DNA of 64,000 nt from Acanthosoma haemorrhoidale (GCA_930367205.1 OV884011.1:142349937-142413936); one strand, 5' to 3'. Shown: positions 46,776 to 58,745, counted from the stretch's first letter. Numbers and translations are program-made. The notes: generated from the sequence alone by a model not told the origin.

Positions 46776-49700
46776 GCACGAGGCCAAAACTGTGTGGCAA
46801 ATAATGGCAGCAACTTGATTGCAGCTACAAAAGACAAGGACGATGGCGAAGCGCGCCTAAACTCAGCGCAGTTGTTGTAAGATAAATGTTGATTTTTCTT
46901 TCCACAAATTAAAGCCTTAGCCAAAAAACCTTGATACACCATACACATACACCTCGCAGGGATAATTATTCAAGGCTGAACATTTCATTTTAGTTTCAGC
47001 CAAAGGGAAAGCTATTACTATTCGAATTCATGTTTTATACGACTACGACTAAGAACTCCAAAAATTGTTATGTTGGAAGGCTCTTCTTGACCGACTCTTA
47101 TTAATAAACAAATTTATCCCGCGAACAACAAATTTATTGTTTTTAGTTGCAAATTCTTAATTCCATAAGATAAAAAAAAAATTAACCACCTTTGGAATAC
47201 AATACCAAAGTTGCAATACGTAAGCAATAATGAAATTATTAATTAATTATTTTCAAAGATATACATTGAAGTAGAAACAACTTGAGTTCTTAACTACAAT
47301 CAAAATACCATCTACGCGTAAGCTTAGTCAAACGTTTCCATATTGCTGTTTTTTTCAAGCAATGCAGGGAAATACAGTTAACAAATCATAACCCAGAAGT
47401 CAATCATATGTCAATGAATTATTGATCTGATTGTTTCATAATGAATAAACCAAACTAAATTTAAGGCGCCTTTTCTAAATTTTCTTTTGTAGTTTTTATA
47501 AAAATAAATGAAACAAATGATATTTTGATGGTTTTTGTTGTCATTTTTGTTAAAAATGATGTAACAAATGTTATTTAACAAAGGATCAATTTTTTTTCAC
47601 GGATTAATATGTTGTTATTATCAGTTGTTCACATGATCCGGATGCACTATAGCAGCTAAGACTCAATGTAGCTGTGTCCATCAGAGATATTTCGTGTGGT
47701 ATATTGCTACGATTAACAACACGAAGGGACATTCTCAAGCGCATTAGTCTAAGTGTAGGATCCAAAATGTAACCTGACTGTCCCCTAAGCTCTAAGGAAA
47801 CCAACAGTAACACCGCTTTTTAACGACGTTGGAAGAAAAATAACCGAAACCACTAAGAGTGCAGAAAAAACTTCAACAACTATATCAATTTGAATTAAAA
47901 CATAGATACCTAAAACCGTTTATATGAGTATCTGTTGGATACACAACTTGGGATGCATACACACCATGTCATAACGAGCATAAGTCAATTTGATTAAATT
48001 TTATTAATTTTTTCTTCCGAAATGAAAAAATTGTTTTAATCAGATTCATTGTGAGTCAAAACGTCTTCGATCTCATCTTTCTCATTCATCGACCTAAGCG
48101 TCATCCCAGCAAATACGAGTACATCTTTTCATACCTAATTTCCTGGCTAACTCTGAGCTCTCAGTTTAATAAACATTCACTTCAAGTTGGAAATACCCTA
48201 TCATCAAATATATTAATACTTGTTCGAACAATTAGGAACGTATGTCCGTCGTGAATGGTCACTAATTTAAAATAAGCCTTGATCTGGCTAAATCATAGGA
48301 GTAATCCTGCTAGTGTTAACTTTACTAAATATCAGTATAAGAGAAAAAAAAATATTCATTACTTTTTAGAATTTCGAATCATTTAGAAAAAAAAGTCACT
48401 TTCAAATTAGGTGGAGTGGTTATCATAAAATTTTCACGATACGAAATGTATAGTGTACCAAGGTGGTGTAACAGATCACCTCCACCTCTGCCATCTGGTG
48501 GGAGAAGAAGAAACGATAGGTCTTAGTCTGAAACCTGCCTAATGTCAAATAATTTTTTTTTAGTTTGAAGCAATCTGTGTTTAGTGTGGAGTTCAGCTGT
48601 AAATATTGTACATATGATAATATTGCATATATTAATTATAATTATATTTTGTTGCGGTAAGTACGTGGTGTGTATAGTTTACCGGTGAAAGGTGGGTCCG
48701 CACTATAATTAACGGGTGTATGTATTGAATGGGAATGTAATGTTTCTTTTAATCATATGTTATTAGTTAGTATATAATTGTTTCCAACCTTCATACTGTG
48801 TATATAAAACAGCTTAATGATGTAAATAGTTTTCTTGATTAGGGTAATAAAATAACCCTAATACTTGTCAGGTAATCATAAACATAAAGTGTTTATTATC
48901 TCTTGCTTCTACTAATACTTTGTAATAGACGAATACTTTTGTAATAGAGTGATTACATATATAATTGAACTAATTTTATCTGTGTGTATTTAGTACCTTT
49001 TATTTAATTGGTTTGGTTACCCTAGTGCACTAGGTTCAAATATGTAAGTGGAAAGTGATTTCTTTTCATTTTCATAAATAGAAAACTCTATATCCCAAAA
49101 TGATAACCTCCATTTCAGGTATCAATGGGAATACATTAGTACAGTGTAAATAACTAAACAATTAAAAAAACAAGACACTTGGCTCTCCAGCACGGTCTGG
49201 CAAGGCTATGCTGCTGAAAGAGGACGGCAATTTACGGGACATCTCCATTACATGAACCAGGTCCCTTTGGTGGATAGGAGACAGTCCAAGGTAAAATCTG
49301 CTGGGAAATACGAACACAACCCAGACCAGAAAACCCCTACAGCAGCTTAAGGTCGTTCTTACCGACGTGTTCTACACGTGGGGTGTAACCCTGCCCTAAA
49401 TCCGAAGTCTGGACTGCTGTCCGTTCTACGGAGTCACTGAAACAGTAATGTCTGAATGTTCTCTTATCTAGTAGTCATTTCAATATTTTAGTGATTGGAA
49501 TAAAATTTGATAATCTTAATATCCGCATGGAGTGTGACTGCCTCATAACTGTTTTAAAGAACTCGTTGTTTTCATATAGAAGTGAAAAAATTAACATATT
49601 TATATCGCATTACCAAATTAGTGCCACCTTCAAAATAATGAAAATAATTGCTGATCAACTAGAATGGTAAGTTGTACTAAGTTTACAACCTCAATAATCG

Positions 49701-52700
49701 ATTCTAGTTTGGAGAACTATTTTAGCCAAGGTAGTAGTAAACTTCACAATAATAATACAAATATTAATAATATAAGCACAATATCGAGGATAGGGAATAT
49801 GGCTTCAATTGGCTGATCGATAAAATTTTTATTGGGTTAAAAAAATTGGGTGAAAATTAAAAATATATACTATTTATTTATTAATATTAATATATATATA
49901 TTAATATTTATCTATTTATTTATAATAATTACATATACTAGGAATGATCGGTCATATGAGCGGTATTCATACTTAGTGCGCATTTTTATTTTTAACATCT
50001 TCAATTACTTTAATAACACTTTGATAACAAGAATGTTGTTTTATGAGCAATATTATCACTAAATTAACAATACGAACCTTTTTAAAGTTACTCAATCAGG
50101 ATGCTCAAGTAGTATTCAATCTAAATCTGGAACTTAGATATATTTGATTCATATAGTTTATTAGATATACTTGCTGCTAAACAGATTTACACTTTTTTTC
50201 AATCTTTACGGCTCATGGTTATATTGTAAACATGCTTTTCATGTATTCATCACTATACTTATAAAAACCATTGATATAACGTACAATGATGCTTTGGAAA
50301 GCCATATCTATATGGGTATAAAATCATTCTTTCCCCTCTATGTCGTATTTAATGACCTCGCCATCGTAAAAAACAATTTTAGCTATCAACTTAACAGCTA
50401 ACACTGCCGTCCGAAATCTCGACAGGAGATATGTCACGGATCGTTTGACTTGCTCTGAGGGTCATGAGTCACCGAGACCCATCATAAAGAGATGCCTTCT
50501 GCTTCTGCGTCCATCAGCGTTTATGGCGTCGTAAAACCCATTCTTTATGACTGTATCTTCCTCAATTTATACCCCTCTCAGAACCAGATAAAATTTCTTA
50601 AGAAAAAAAAAATGGTAAAGTTTTAGCGGTTGAGGTAAGCCACTGGATTTATATTGCCTGTCTTGTTTTATTGTTGTATGGATTATTTCACATCTCAAAA
50701 TAACTCTTAGAACTATAGCGCATACAGTAAATAATATCAACTATGCTTCTTCTTTTTTTTTCAACCACAATAGCTTTTATTTTCCCAAAGATCATATGAT
50801 GTACCATAAAATATTACCATAATCTCGTCTTACTTTAGTAAAAAAAACCGTAATGGAAGTGATTATAAACATTACAATAGGCGCTAACAGAATAAATAAA
50901 TCCTCTCCCAATCACTAAAATTTGAACAAAATAGAAGCCGTTGAAGCCTTAGCGTAAAGTCATTCCGGTAACAAAAGCTCAATAGAAACCCCTAATTTGT
51001 CAATATTGAAAAGCGAGAATGCCCTACAGGTGAAATCAATGGGCCCACCACTCTCTTGTTGTTTTTTTTCAGTACCCTTTTTGTGAACCTGCATCTCATC
51101 AATGATTCTCAGAGAGAAAGATGGTATATTTCTAAAATAATGCGTGGCTAGCTAATTTTAATTGGGTTTCTAATACACGCCGATCAGTAAAATTGCTGTT
51201 ATTTTTTTAAAAGTAAAAATCAGGTACGTAATGAAAAAACGAAAATATTAACCACTATTGAATGTTTTGAATAAAATTCAAAGAGTTAGTAAAAAAATTA
51301 ACCGGAACTCGAATCCGTTGTACACGTGTCAATTATAATATTGCTTTTTCTAGTCCGTCCCTTCATTCGTTTTCTTGGGATTGTACCTTAGACCCCGAAC
51401 CTCTCAGTACTTCATTCCATGCCTACTGTGGAACATACTAATCCTGCGGTAATAGTTATCTTTTAAATCTAGCTGTTAGGTCCAATATAAGTATTATTTC
51501 AGTGCAAGCAATGTAAGATTTGATTAGTCAGAATCCAGGATTCCTCTCCACCCTTATCCTTTAAACACTTCTATAATTACCTTCATAATATTATTGTATT
51601 GGTGTGTTATGAGGAACATGATGTGTCAACGCTTACCGAGCACAGCTCCAGTCTCTCTTGGAGAGGTTCCTCTGCCTGTGGGCACGTAAGGGCGCAAACA
51701 AAAACAAAAAAAAACCGCACTGTATTGCTATTGTTATTGAACTTTATGTCATAATTCAATTTCTTGAGAATTCGTTATTTGCATTTGTTTATATATTTAA
51801 AAACATTTGAAATTCTGTTTATGATTAATATAACAAAAAGGTGAAGAAAACGCAACAAAAAACTGTAGAAAATGTTTCCAGCTATCAAAGACAAAATATA
51901 TGTGGAATATGGACACCTCTAAAGAAAAAGTCAGAAAAAACTAATAACAACTTAAAAAGAATTTTAAAAGGCGCACTTATTAAAGGATCACTTCGCACAA
52001 ACTTCAAAATCGTATGTGTAAAACAAGAATGAAAAATAATGATATGTATAAAAAAATGTATGCAAGGAAAAACTAGCAAAATCATTGATCTACTAGCTTA
52101 TTAATTTTTATTCTTAATTTATATAATCTGGTCGGCATATTGTCCAAAATGTTCAGTCCAGGTAAAATCTCTGAACTATAAAATTGCACAATGTCTAATA
52201 GTCCGATCCAGAGCAACAAGAAAGATGAAGCTTTGGAATATCGGAGTTTTTAACTTGAAACCTCCAATCTAACACAAATGTTTTGAAAGCATATTCACTC
52301 TAATTAATTATTTATCATTTAATGGACATTAAATCCAAATTAAAACCGGATCTCTTATCACTCCTCTGTAATTAACTTTAAAGCCATAATCTATTTGGTA
52401 GTGAAATAGAGAAAAGTACTACAGCCACCAAAATTAACAAAATACAAGTGCTTCAAAAAAGATGCTACAAATAAATTAACCTAAGCTTCTCCGGAACCGA
52501 GAGTCTATCCAGCTTAAAGTATTGACGTTAAATTAATTGGTGTATGAATGTAACAGGTATAATAAACTCCAATGCCAATTTCACTTAGAGAGGCTAACTT
52601 CTATTACTTATGCAATGTTTAAAAAAAACAAAAACAAATGGATGGTTGAAGTAATTTATTACTATTTATCAACAATCAAAAATAATCATTATTTATGGAA

Positions 52701-53487
52701 AGGATAAGCTTTTTCCTCTGTTTAAATTATACTAACGAGAGTTTTAGCAGAGGAATAATTTGTTCTGCAAATATTTTAACTAGGAAAGTTATTTTCGATA
52801 AGTTGCCCGCGGGAACCACTAACGACCCGGCAGAAACGACAAAATTTAATTCCAGTGATTAGTGTCACCGCGGTGCACTGTTTGGCCCTGATAAGTTTTG
52901 TTAGCACATTGCACTAATTTAAATCAGCCGTCTGGCCACACTGGAGGTCGGGATCTAATTGGCATCGTGGGGGTAGTTGTGGCTTTTCCAACTCTCTCGT
53001 CGGCTGCGCTTTTCAAACAAAATATTTGTACAAAAGCCGCCTGTAAAGGGGATTTGAATAGATTCGGGGCACCAGAAAATTTTCACTGCGTAGCTCATCC
53101 AGTTTATAATTAGATGGTAAATGCACATGTGTAAATATTCAAGGGGCTGCTCAGTTCTTCCATAATTCCTCCATGGTTCGGTGTGAAGGATCTATAACCC
53201 CTGAAACCTAAGTCATAGGAATTGATCCCAACACAATTATTAACACGGCATAAACTGAAAAGCAGGGGTAAATGTGTTCCAGTGTTCATATCCGCCTTCT
53301 TTGCGCTGGGAGACAAATGACCGCTTTAGCGTTTTACCTGGTAAGATGTACTAAGGCTGATGTGCTATAGTAAGGTCAAACTCTTGTAGGGGAGTGGCAA
53401 ACTAGCTGTTTATCTTGACCTTATTATTTTAGTCCTATGATTCAATGTAAATTTTTATATTCGGTTATGATATTAATAATACTATCT
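46776..53487. other. Long AT-rich interval
   Basis: No confident feature in 6.7 kb. GC-richer islands occur at about 49180-49440, 50400-50545 and 52800-53090, each with no readable domain or match to other repeats in the window. Frames at 49850, 50171 and 51841 are compositionally random. It may include introns or very old repeats. Confidence 0.4.
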
Positions 53488-53499
53488 AATAAACCATAG
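53488..53499 (+). repeat. Left target-site duplication of the jockey-like element
   Basis: The 12-bp 'aataaaccatag' here is repeated exactly at 56246-56257 and marks the two edges of the insertion. Confidence 0.92.
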
Positions 53500-53501
53500 C
53501 G

Positions 53502-55793
53502 TACTGCCCTCCCAATAAATCCATTTCCGACTCCCAATTCATCTCCTTTCTAGACTCCATCGGACATCGTTTCCTTGTGGGTGGGGACTTTAATGCGAAG
53601 CACCAACACTGGGGGTCAAGATCCACAAATACACGAGGACGTGCTTTGCTGTCTGCACTAACACGGAAACATTGCTCCACTATCACTCCTGACACAGCCA
53701 CCTATTGGCCATCAGATCCCAACCGAAATCCAGATCTCCTTAACTTCTTCTTCTACAATAGTTTAGGAACACTAAACTATTCACTCACATGCCTCGATGA
53801 CCTTTCCTCCGATCATAGCCCTTTATTATTAACCATTTCCCTAAGACCAATTCACAAACTGCCTCCTCCTTCATTTATTAGGGGCCCAGTTGACTGGGAC
53901 CACTTCCGTCAGCTTCTTACAGAGTCCGTAAACCTCAAATTATCCCTGAAAACATCCCAAGACCTAGACGATGCAGTGCATTCTTTCACTACTCTGGTCC
54001 AGAGGTCGGCTTGGGAGACATCGTCACCCCATCGTCACACAAAAATCCACAATCATAATCGTTTACCTCAGCATCTCAAAGATCTAATCCAATCCAAACG
54101 CCGCTCCAGAAGAGTGTGGCAAAAATCCCGGCATCCTATTGATCGTCGCACGTACAATCAGTACTGCCGATTGGCAAAGCGGCGATTGGCATCCTTCCGT
54201 TCCGATTCTTTCAATTCCTACCTCTCCTCTCTGTCCACCAGGGATAACTCCTTGTGGAACGTAACCAAAAAAATCCTAAAGTATCAACCTGTTTCACACC
54301 CACTCCGTCGTGATGATGGGTGCTGGGCGGCTTCGGATGGGGATAGGTCGGAGGAATTTGCTCTGCATCTTACCCATACTTTCACACCTCACCTTTCTCA
54401 TCAAAGCCATACTCACAGCACAACTGTGGAAGATTTCCTCACTTCACCTATTCCTCTCTCTCTTCCACCAAAAGCCGTTAACCCCTCTGAGGTTAAATAC
54501 CTTCTGAAAAACTTACCTTACCGAAAATCCCCTGGATATGATCTCCTTATTCCTCAAATTCTCAAACAACTTCCTCCTAAAGCCATAATCTTCCTAACCT
54601 ACATATATAATTGCATAATCCGAACGACGCACTTTCCTCTCCTCTGGAAACATTCCGTTATTGTCCTATTCGCCAAACCCGGTAAACCACCCAATGACGT
54701 CTCATCTTATCGTCCAATTAGCCTACTCCCTATCCTCTCAAAAATATTTGAGAAACTCCTACTAAAACGTCTACTTCCCATTGTTGAATCCAAAAACCTT
54801 TTTCCCACACACCAGTTTGGTTTCCGCCAACGACATTCCACTGCTCAACAAGGCCTTCGCGTTTTTGATCACATCTCCTCAGCCCTTGAAACCAAACAGT
54901 ATTGCACTGCTGCCTTTCTCGATATAGCTCAAGCTTTTGACAGGGTTTGGCACGCAGGTTTGCTCTACAAGCTCAAAAGATATTTACCACAGACCTTTTT
55001 CCTAATCCTACGGTCCTACCTTTTAAACCGCTTCTTCCAAGTCCGCTGTGGTTTAGAATACTCTAACTACTATCCCATAAGTGCAGGAGTTCCACAGGGC
55101 AGTGTCCTAGGCCCCATCCTCTATAACCTATGCACCGCTGATGTCCCCTCTACTCCCAATACCTTCTTGGCCACATTTGCAGATGACACTGCAGTCTTGT
55201 CATCCCATCCAGACCCCGACATAGCATCCCATAACCTTCAAAAACACCTTGACGAGATCGAGTATTGGTGCAATCAATGGCGGATCAAAGTTAATGAAGC
55301 AAAATGCTCCCACATTACCTTCACCCTTTGTCGCAAGTCTGGTCCACTAGTTTATTTTAATTCTATTCCTCTCCCTGTATCCGAGACAGTACGGTACTTA
55401 GGCTTCCATCTTGACAAACGACTGACCTGGAACCCACATACGAGACTAAAAAGACAAGAACTAAACAGACGCTTTGGACAACTGTACAGACTACTTCAAA
55501 GGACATCCCATCTCTCAATAGAAAATAAACTACTAATCTACAAAGTTATACTCAAACCAATCTGGACATACGGAATAGAGCTATGGGGGACAGCAAAAAA
55601 GTCGAACATCAAGCGTATCCAATCCTTTCAATCAAAAGTCCTGAGAACAATAGTAAATTCCCCTTATTATGTCAGCAACAAAACCCTTCATAACGACCTT
55701 AATATACCCTACATTCTAGAACTCATCCCTTCCAAATTTACGAAATTCCACAGTAGCCTTTCCAACCACATTCCAACCACCCTAATCCTGTAG
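53502..55793 (+). CDS. Jockey-like pol: partial APE endonuclease plus reverse transcriptase
   Basis: The frame is open from the insertion edge (763 codons), so it has no true start codon. Counting from the Gly-Gly-Asp-Phe block at 53577, the endonuclease motif Gly-Asp-Phe-Asn-Ala-Lys is at residues 3-8 and Ser-Asp-His-Ser-Pro at 78-82, the end of the catalytic domain. Reverse-transcriptase motifs follow in order: Tyr-Arg-Pro-Ile-Ser-Leu-Leu (378-384), Phe-Leu-Asp-Ile-Ala-Gln-Ala-Phe-Asp (447-455), Gly-Val-Pro-Gln-Gly-Ser (504-509) and the catalytic Phe-Ala-Asp-Asp (534-537). The thumb-like Tyr-Leu-Gly-Phe comes after, at 607. It makes DNA from its own RNA at a nicked target. No RNase H is present, as in the jockey clade. 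The C-terminus is shifted by an 11-bp duplication at 55760-55781. It cannot be autonomous without its missing 5' part. Confidence 0.95.
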   Translation, partial: YCPPNKSISDSQFISFLDSIGHRFLVGGDFNAKHQHWGSRSTNTRGRALLSALTRKHCSTITPDTATYWPSDPNRNPDLLNFFFYNSLGTLNYSLTCLDDLSSDHSPLLLTISLRPIHKLPPPSFIRGPVDWDHFRQLLTESVNLKLSLKTSQDLDDAVHSFTTLVQRSAWETSSPHRHTKIHNHNRLPQHLKDLIQSKRRSRRVWQKSRHPIDRRTYNQYCRLAKRRLASFRSDSFNSYLSSLSTRDNSLWNVTKKILKYQPVSHPLRRDDGCWAASDGDRSEEFALHLTHTFTPHLSHQSHTHSTTVEDFLTSPIPLSLPPKAVNPSEVKYLLKNLPYRKSPGYDLLIPQILKQLPPKAIIFLTYIYNCIIRTTHFPLLWKHSVIVLFAKPGKPPNDVSSYRPISLLPILSKIFEKLLLKRLLPIVESKNLFPTHQFGFRQRHSTAQQGLRVFDHISSALETKQYCTAAFLDIAQAFDRVWHAGLLYKLKRYLPQTFFLILRSYLLNRFFQVRCGLEYSNYYPISAGVPQGSVLGPILYNLCTADVPSTPNTFLATFADDTAVLSSHPDPDIASHNLQKHLDEIEYWCNQWRIKVNEAKCSHITFTLCRKSGPLVYFNSIPLPVSETVRYLGFHLDKRLTWNPHTRLKRQELNRRFGQLYRLLQRTSHLSIENKLLIYKVILKPIWTYGIELWGTAKKSNIKRIQSFQSKVLRTIVNSPYYVSNKTLHNDLNIPYILELIPSKFTKFHSSLSNHIPTTLIL
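55760..55781 (+). repeat. 11-bp tandem duplication that shifts the pol frame
   Basis: Two copies of 'ttccaaccac(a/c)' head to tail. The decayed family copies at 4141 and 10207 have only one. In the frame that would follow a single unit, about 30 more conserved codons can be read, including Asn-Pro-Pro-Arg-Arg-Leu-Lys-Arg-Gln-Trp-Pro, and then a stop near 55876. Confidence 0.85.
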
Positions 55794-56245
55794 CACAGTC
55801 AATGCACTGCGCCACTCATCCCTATAATCCTCCTCGGAGACTGAAACGGCAGTGGCCTCGTGACCTGCTATAAGCGCGTGACAGTGGGAGTCCTGGCGAT
55901 GGCCAGTCTCTCCAATCATGTCCTGAGCGTCTGTGGCTCTCGCGCTCTTGGTCAGCCTCCACTGGCTAGTATCCGGCGACGCGGCTGACGGAGGAGCGTG
56001 GGGGACTTCCCAAGACTCCGCTTTCTCTTTGCGGTGGATTTGGGGGGTCTCTGGGCTGTCTGTAAATATTGTATGAATGAGCGACTGAATGATGAACTGT
56101 AAATATTGTATGAATGAGCGAGTGAATGATGAACTGTAAATATTGTATGAATGAGAGCATATATCTTAATTACTTATTGCCTTATAAAAGGCAGATTGTA
56201 ATTATTGCACAATAAAGGAATTAATACGAAAAAAATAAAAAAAAA
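55794..56245 (+). other. Family A 3' UTR and A-rich tail
   Basis: The first part, to about 55876, is the displaced pol C-terminus. Then comes a GC-rich block, tandem units at 56060-56158, a 'ggcagattgtaattattg' block, an AATAAA signal at about 56211 and an A-rich end. The same order of blocks allows the scattered family A fragments in the window to be recognised. Confidence 0.85.
56060..56158 (+). repeat. 37-bp tandem repeat in the 3' UTR
   Basis: The unit starting 'ctgtaaatattgtatgaatg' occurs at 56060-56096 and 56097-56133, and as a partial third copy at 56134-56158. Other family A copies in the window have fewer or differently spaced units. Confidence 0.9.
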
Positions 56246-56257
56246 AATAAACCATAG
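56246..56257 (+). repeat. Right target-site duplication of the jockey-like element
   Basis: Exact copy of 53488-53499. Confidence 0.92.
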
Positions 56258-56699
56258 ACCTTTATGTGTGACATAGATAAGAATACTTGATGAAACCATT
56301 AAAGATATTGTTAAATGGTTGCAATTGCAAATAATAAATACTGGTATCAAGATAGAACAAAACTCTAATCCTCACCTAAGCCTCAATTTTTTTATGATAA
56401 AATAGTGATAATTATTTGTTAATAAAATAAATATTAGATCAGTGATAGGGTTGCAGTAGCGTAGGGAATCTCCCCAATCCTTGCCATCTTCTTCATAGCC
56501 GAAAAAGTGACAATTCAACAGGTGAATTTAGGGGGGGTCCCTGGACTAAATCGTAAGCACAAAATCTGTAAACAATTTATGACAGTTAGAGTGGATTCAA
56601 TGTTATAAATATATTATTAATGAAATCACAATGTTCTATAGCCCACGTTTGTTATTTTCTTTACGTGAATGTGTCATAGTGAACATTTCTCTCGAGAGG

Positions 56700-56791
56700 T
56701 TAAAGTACGCTGACCTGCACCCGTTGCTTGTTGTCCGAAAATGGGTGAGTTCATTCGCCGGAGACATATCAAGTTTTTTGACTTGTTGCAG
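56700..56791 (+). pseudogene. Family C fragment, plus strand
   Basis: Reads the same C-terminal pol region as 42542-42828 but on the plus strand: 'gctgacctgcacccgttgct' (Ala-Asp-Leu-His-Pro-Leu-Leu), then a diverged form of the Arg-Arg-Arg-His-Ile-Lys-Phe-Phe-Asp motif. It is interrupted by the minus-strand family C insertion at 56805 and appears to resume after 57075. Confidence 0.8.
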
Positions 56792-56804
56792 CACCTAACC
56801 ATTT

Positions 56805-57062
56805 TTTTTTCTTTCATAGCCCCTTTAAATTTCCAGATAATTATATATAATTATAGATCCTCAGGTGAATCTATTTACAAATTATTTTGTATTTCCTGTA
56901 GCATCACAACATTATATACAGGTTTTGTTATTTTATAGAAATTATATAATGAATAAACAAGTATAATGATATACATTATACGTGACTGGACTTAACTGAC
57001 TAATAAAGTTGATGGGGCTCACCTTTTTGATCAATCTTAAAACTAACTTACATACTAATTCT
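56805..57062 (-). mobile_element. Family C 3' end nested in an opposite family C fragment
   Basis: A 258-bp minus-strand family C 3' end (T run, then the 'catagcccctttaaa' word, ending with 'gatggggctcacctttttga' and about 40 further bp). It is flanked by a perfect 13-bp duplication 'cacctaaccattt' at 56792-56804 and 57063-57075. It was inserted by target-primed reverse transcription into an older family C copy lying the other way round. It holds only 3' UTR. Confidence 0.9.
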
Positions 57063-57075
57063 CACCTAACCATTT

Positions 57076-57993
57076 ACCATCCACGCATATTAAACGAAAA
57101 CTATATTAAAAAATTCTACGAGTAGCTCGATAGCTCAAAGGTAGCTTAACAGTGACTCAAAAAATGAGAACCAAACATTGTTGGTGAGATGGCAAAACCT
57201 GTTGGATGTGATGATCAATAGATGAGATTTGATGGCTAGAACTGTCATTGATTGATAACATTAAAAAATAACCCGTATAAGTAAGAAGGGGCAGCTTAAA
57301 GCAGCAAAATTAAAAGAAGATGACCGTTTCAAGGTAACAGGATGACGTAGGTGGGGATTATGAAAAAGAAAATTCTTTTACTGAAAAATGTGAAATGAAA
57401 TGCGGAAAATAACAACAAAAGTTCACAATAAATTATCATGGTGAAGTCTTGGGGCGGCAATTAGTGGTAGAAGAGAGGGGGTGATGTCGGTAAGAAAAAG
57501 CAAAAAAAAAACTTTTTGACTCTTGTGAGCCTTCTTCCGCTCTCTTCGGCCAAGTCCCAATCCTCTTTCCGGTTTTATTTATTTTGCCGATGCCCTCTTT
57601 GCCAGTTTGGGACAGAAACTTTGTTTCCTAACTGGGTTAGCTCCGCCCAACTGGCCCTTCAAATATTTATTTGCGGGTTCGTCCAAGTGAATGATTTTAT
57701 TTAATTTCTATACTACAATTTATTTTATGATTTTTTTATTAACTATTTCAAAATTTTTTTACCGAGGTTCTAATTAGTCCACAAACAATCAAACAATTTA
57801 TGGAGTCATGAAATGGACTTTTTTACGAAAAAGCTGCCATTTACTAACTAATGACTCTAAATCATGTTTCATGAAATCTAGCACTGCTTTTCATATCATT
57901 ATTTCTTCCAATTATCATAAAAAATATTCCAAATATAAAAAAAATATATTTTTTTCAATAGACGACAGGATCATAATTAGGAAATGATAGGCA
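57076..57993. other. Interval without recognised genes
   Basis: A word at 57124-57155 ('tagctcgatagctcaaaggt') resembles a tRNA A box, but no B box follows. The 62-residue frame at 57516 has no motif. Confidence 0.4.
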
Positions 57994-58745
57994 ATTTTTT
58001 TTCTTCCTGAAATCCCTTTATTTATTGTTTTTGTACATCTTTAACAAATTATAGAATCAAAATAAGTTGACAATATTAAATAAAATTGTACTTTGTGCTT
58101 ATTGTTTTAACAGATGCGTAGCCATATTTTATACAATTTTTGTGGAGATACATTTTTTGGTATGTTTAAAATGTGATGTACATAATACAAGCATTTTGAG
58201 AATTGAAATCGTGATGGGGCTCACCTCAAGGTAAAAATAACTTAAAAACTAGATAAAAAATAACTTATCCTAAGTTACCCGGGCAGATTGTTGCCATCGA
58301 TGTCGGAAGAGTGGTGGACTCATAGAGTCAAGCACTGGGTCAGTAAGGTGCTAAAACGAGTCGATACATTTGAAGTATCTCCAGTGAACGAGCCCATCAA
58401 TCGACGACAAGCCAAGCAACGGGTGCAGGTCGGCGTTCTTTAACCTCTCGAGAGAGGTATGCCTTGCCACTTTTCTTATAAAAGCCGTCTGAAACTGTCG
58501 GAGACTTTAAGCTGTGTTGTAAGTCAAGTACGTATGTAGCAGGAGGCTACCGTACAGCAGAGTTAGCCGGGGCACCCTATATATAAGATATATAATCAGT
58601 TTGAGGCGTGGTGACAAATTTGGTGACTTTAATAAGTACGAAAGCCAGTAAGACTTTGGTATAATTTACCTACTTTGTTTCTAAGAAGGGCAAACAAATG
58701 GAGGTGCCCGACCAGATAGTTCATTGAGAAAGCCGGAAAGTTCTC
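57994..58745 (-). pseudogene. Family C copy, reverse-transcriptase C-terminus and 3' UTR
   Basis: Opens with a T run and 'cttcctgaaatccctttat', a diverged family C 3' signature. On the minus strand it reads, with several frame breaks, Leu-Lys-Leu-Ile-Ile-Tyr then Leu-Leu-Tyr-Gly-Ser, and later Asn-Ala-Asp-Leu-His-Pro-Leu-Leu-Gly. This joins the region seen at 40610-41480 to that at 42497-42828 and so shows that both belong to one family. The copy is decayed and 5'-truncated. Confidence 0.82.

Larger units (their letters stand above)
53500..56245 (+). mobile_element. Family A jockey-like non-LTR retrotransposon, nearly intact 3' 2.7 kb
   Basis: Autonomous-type non-LTR retroelement: endonuclease and reverse transcriptase in one pol, no RNase H, then a GC-rich 3' UTR with 37-bp tandem units and an A-rich tail. 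A perfect 12-bp target-site duplication surrounds it. The left junction falls inside the endonuclease domain, so ORF1 and the first half of the endonuclease are missing because of 5' truncation. The intact long frame and perfect duplication make this the youngest family A copy in the window. At least seven decayed relatives lie in the same window. Confidence 0.95.

Noticed and set aside
46703..46948. 81-residue minus-strand frame
   Set aside because: Antisense to a possible retroelement scrap; no motif of its own.
57124..57190. tRNA A-box-like word ('tagctcaaaggtagc')
   Set aside because: No B box at the right distance and no acceptor pairing.
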